From JALSIF01 sp026981635 [NCBI: bacterium] (GTDB lineage Bacteria > 4484-113 > JALSIF01), in contig JALSIF010000038.1 of assembly GCA_026981635.1 (NCBI GenBank), positions 1 through 5,568 on the forward strand: a stretch of 5,568 nt of DNA, in the 5' to 3' direction. Each line of letters starts with the position of its first letter. Position 1 is the first letter of the stretch. The notes below the pieces were generated by a model. That model was not told the origin of the DNA. It did not search any database and saw nothing but the letters and a program-made list of their open reading frames with translations. Positions 4,969-5,568 of this stretch are shown one piece after another. The position numbers and the translations under genes are program-made.

Positions 4969-5568
4969 ATGGAAAAGCTTGATCTACGGTTTCGCTATGG
5001 GGAAGAGTTTCTCCCCCTGCCCAATCTCCCCGGGGTGGAGGTTGAGCTCTACCTGCCGGAGCCCTTCCCGGGGGAGGGCAGGGGAGTGGAGGAGCTGGTG
5101 GAGGAGGCCCTCGCCCACCCCGTGGGGAGTGAGCCCCTGAGGGAGCTGGTCAGACGGGTTCACCCCCGAAACCCGGTGATCATCGTAAGCGACTACACCC
5201 GAAACTGCCACTACCCGGAGAGCCTGCCGGTGGTGCTAAGGGAGCTTTCCCGGGGAGGGCTAAAGCCCCGCCAGCTCACCATCCTGGTGGGCGGGGGAAG
5301 CCACCGGCCGATGGTAAAGGATCAGCTTGCTGCCCACCTTGGACGGGAGGTGCTGAGGAGGGTGGGCCGGGTGGTGGTCCACGACCCGGAAGATGAGAGC
5401 TCCCATGTCAGCCTGGGGCGCACCGACCGGGGGACCCTGGTCCATCTAAATAGGCTGGCCGCCGACGCCGACTTTCTGATGATCACCGGCTCCATCACCT
5501 ACCACTACTTTGCCGGCTTTTCCGGCGGCAGAAAGGGCCTCTTTCCTGCTGTAGGCGCCACCCGATCC
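4969..5568 (+). CDS. larA: LarA-family nickel-pincer racemase (lactate racemase-like), 3' end missing
   Basis: LarA family (DUF2088) enzymes racemise or epimerise 2-hydroxy acids, using a nickel-pincer nucleotide cofactor made by LarB, LarC and LarE. The window holds the first 200 codons, about half of the usual length of around 420, and the frame is still open at the right edge. The start MEKLDLRFRYG fits the family N-terminus. Residues matching the characterised Lactobacillus plantarum enzyme are visible: Asp75 and Arg78 in SDYTRNC (its Asp72 and Arg75), His112 in GGGSHRPM (its His108), His179 in ITYHYFAGFSGG (its His174) and Lys189 ten residues later (its Lys184, the cofactor-linked lysine). 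The segment after it reads LFPAVG where PG is common. The active-site set seen so far is complete, so the protein is probably functional. The family acts on several substrates, so lactate is only the default guess. No larB, larC or larE gene is in the window, and they could lie to the right. Confidence 0.9.
   Translation, partial: MEKLDLRFRYGEEFLPLPNLPGVEVELYLPEPFPGEGRGVEELVEEALAHPVGSEPLRELVRRVHPRNPVIIVSDYTRNCHYPESLPVVLRELSRGGLKPRQLTILVGGGSHRPMVKDQLAAHLGREVLRRVGRVVVHDPEDESSHVSLGRTDRGTLVHLNRLAADADFLMITGSITYHYFAGFSGGRKGLFPAVGATRS

Noticed and set aside
4984-5445. Minus-strand open frames opposite the larA-type gene
   Set aside because: The plus strand carries catalytic motifs with correct spacing throughout this stretch, so the minus frames are chance openings.
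1-5568. Defence system, CRISPR array, prophage or insertion sequence
   Set aside because: There are no repeat-spacer patterns, transposase motifs, terminal inverted repeats or phage-like genes. Nearly all bases are accounted for by six recognisable genes.
1-5568. tRNA, rRNA or riboswitch
   Set aside because: The intergenic gaps are 3 to 80 bases, too short for most of these, and no tRNA arms or conserved aptamer cores are visible in them.

Overview
The window is a gene-dense piece of a bacterial chromosome with a high G+C content (my estimate by eye is close to 60%) and almost no intergenic space. It holds six protein genes, two of them cut by the window edges. I see no RNA genes, insertion sequences, CRISPR arrays or phage genes, and no gene-free stretch longer than about 80 bases. 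The genes for ribosome recycling factor, UMP kinase and an RseP-type site-2 protease are ordinary bacterial housekeeping genes. I cannot assign a phylum.

From left to right: (1) bases 2-1219, plus strand, the C-terminal 405 residues of an RseP-family intramembrane zinc protease with two PDZ domains; its HExxH helix lies off the left edge. (2) An 18-base convergent junction with a short GC hairpin touching both stop codons. (3) Four minus-strand genes that look like one transcription unit, read from right to left: a response-regulator-like protein with a PP2C/SpoIIE phosphatase domain (4888 to 3740), an HD-GYP-like protein (about 3725 to 2580), pyrH (2530 to 1811) and frr (1807 to 1238). (4) An 80-base divergent intergenic region. 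(5) From 4969 to the right edge, plus strand, the first 200 residues of a LarA-family (nickel-pincer) racemase.

pyrH and frr are neighbours in many bacteria, often downstream of rpsB-tsf and upstream of uppS-cdsA-dxr-rseP. Here pyrH-frr and rseP face each other on opposite strands, and two signalling genes sit where tsf would often be. This suggests an inversion or rearrangement of the ancestral cluster.

The most interesting part is the signalling pair. The phosphatase keeps its metal-binding aspartates, but its receiver domain has lost most of the phosphorylation machinery except the candidate Asp. The HD-GYP-like protein keeps the GYP signature but has lost several metal-ligand positions. 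The two genes abut or overlap by one base, so they are probably made together. They may form a regulatory module in which one partner is an active phosphatase and the other is a sensor or scaffold rather than an enzyme; that is inference. I found no clearly new multi-gene system in the window.
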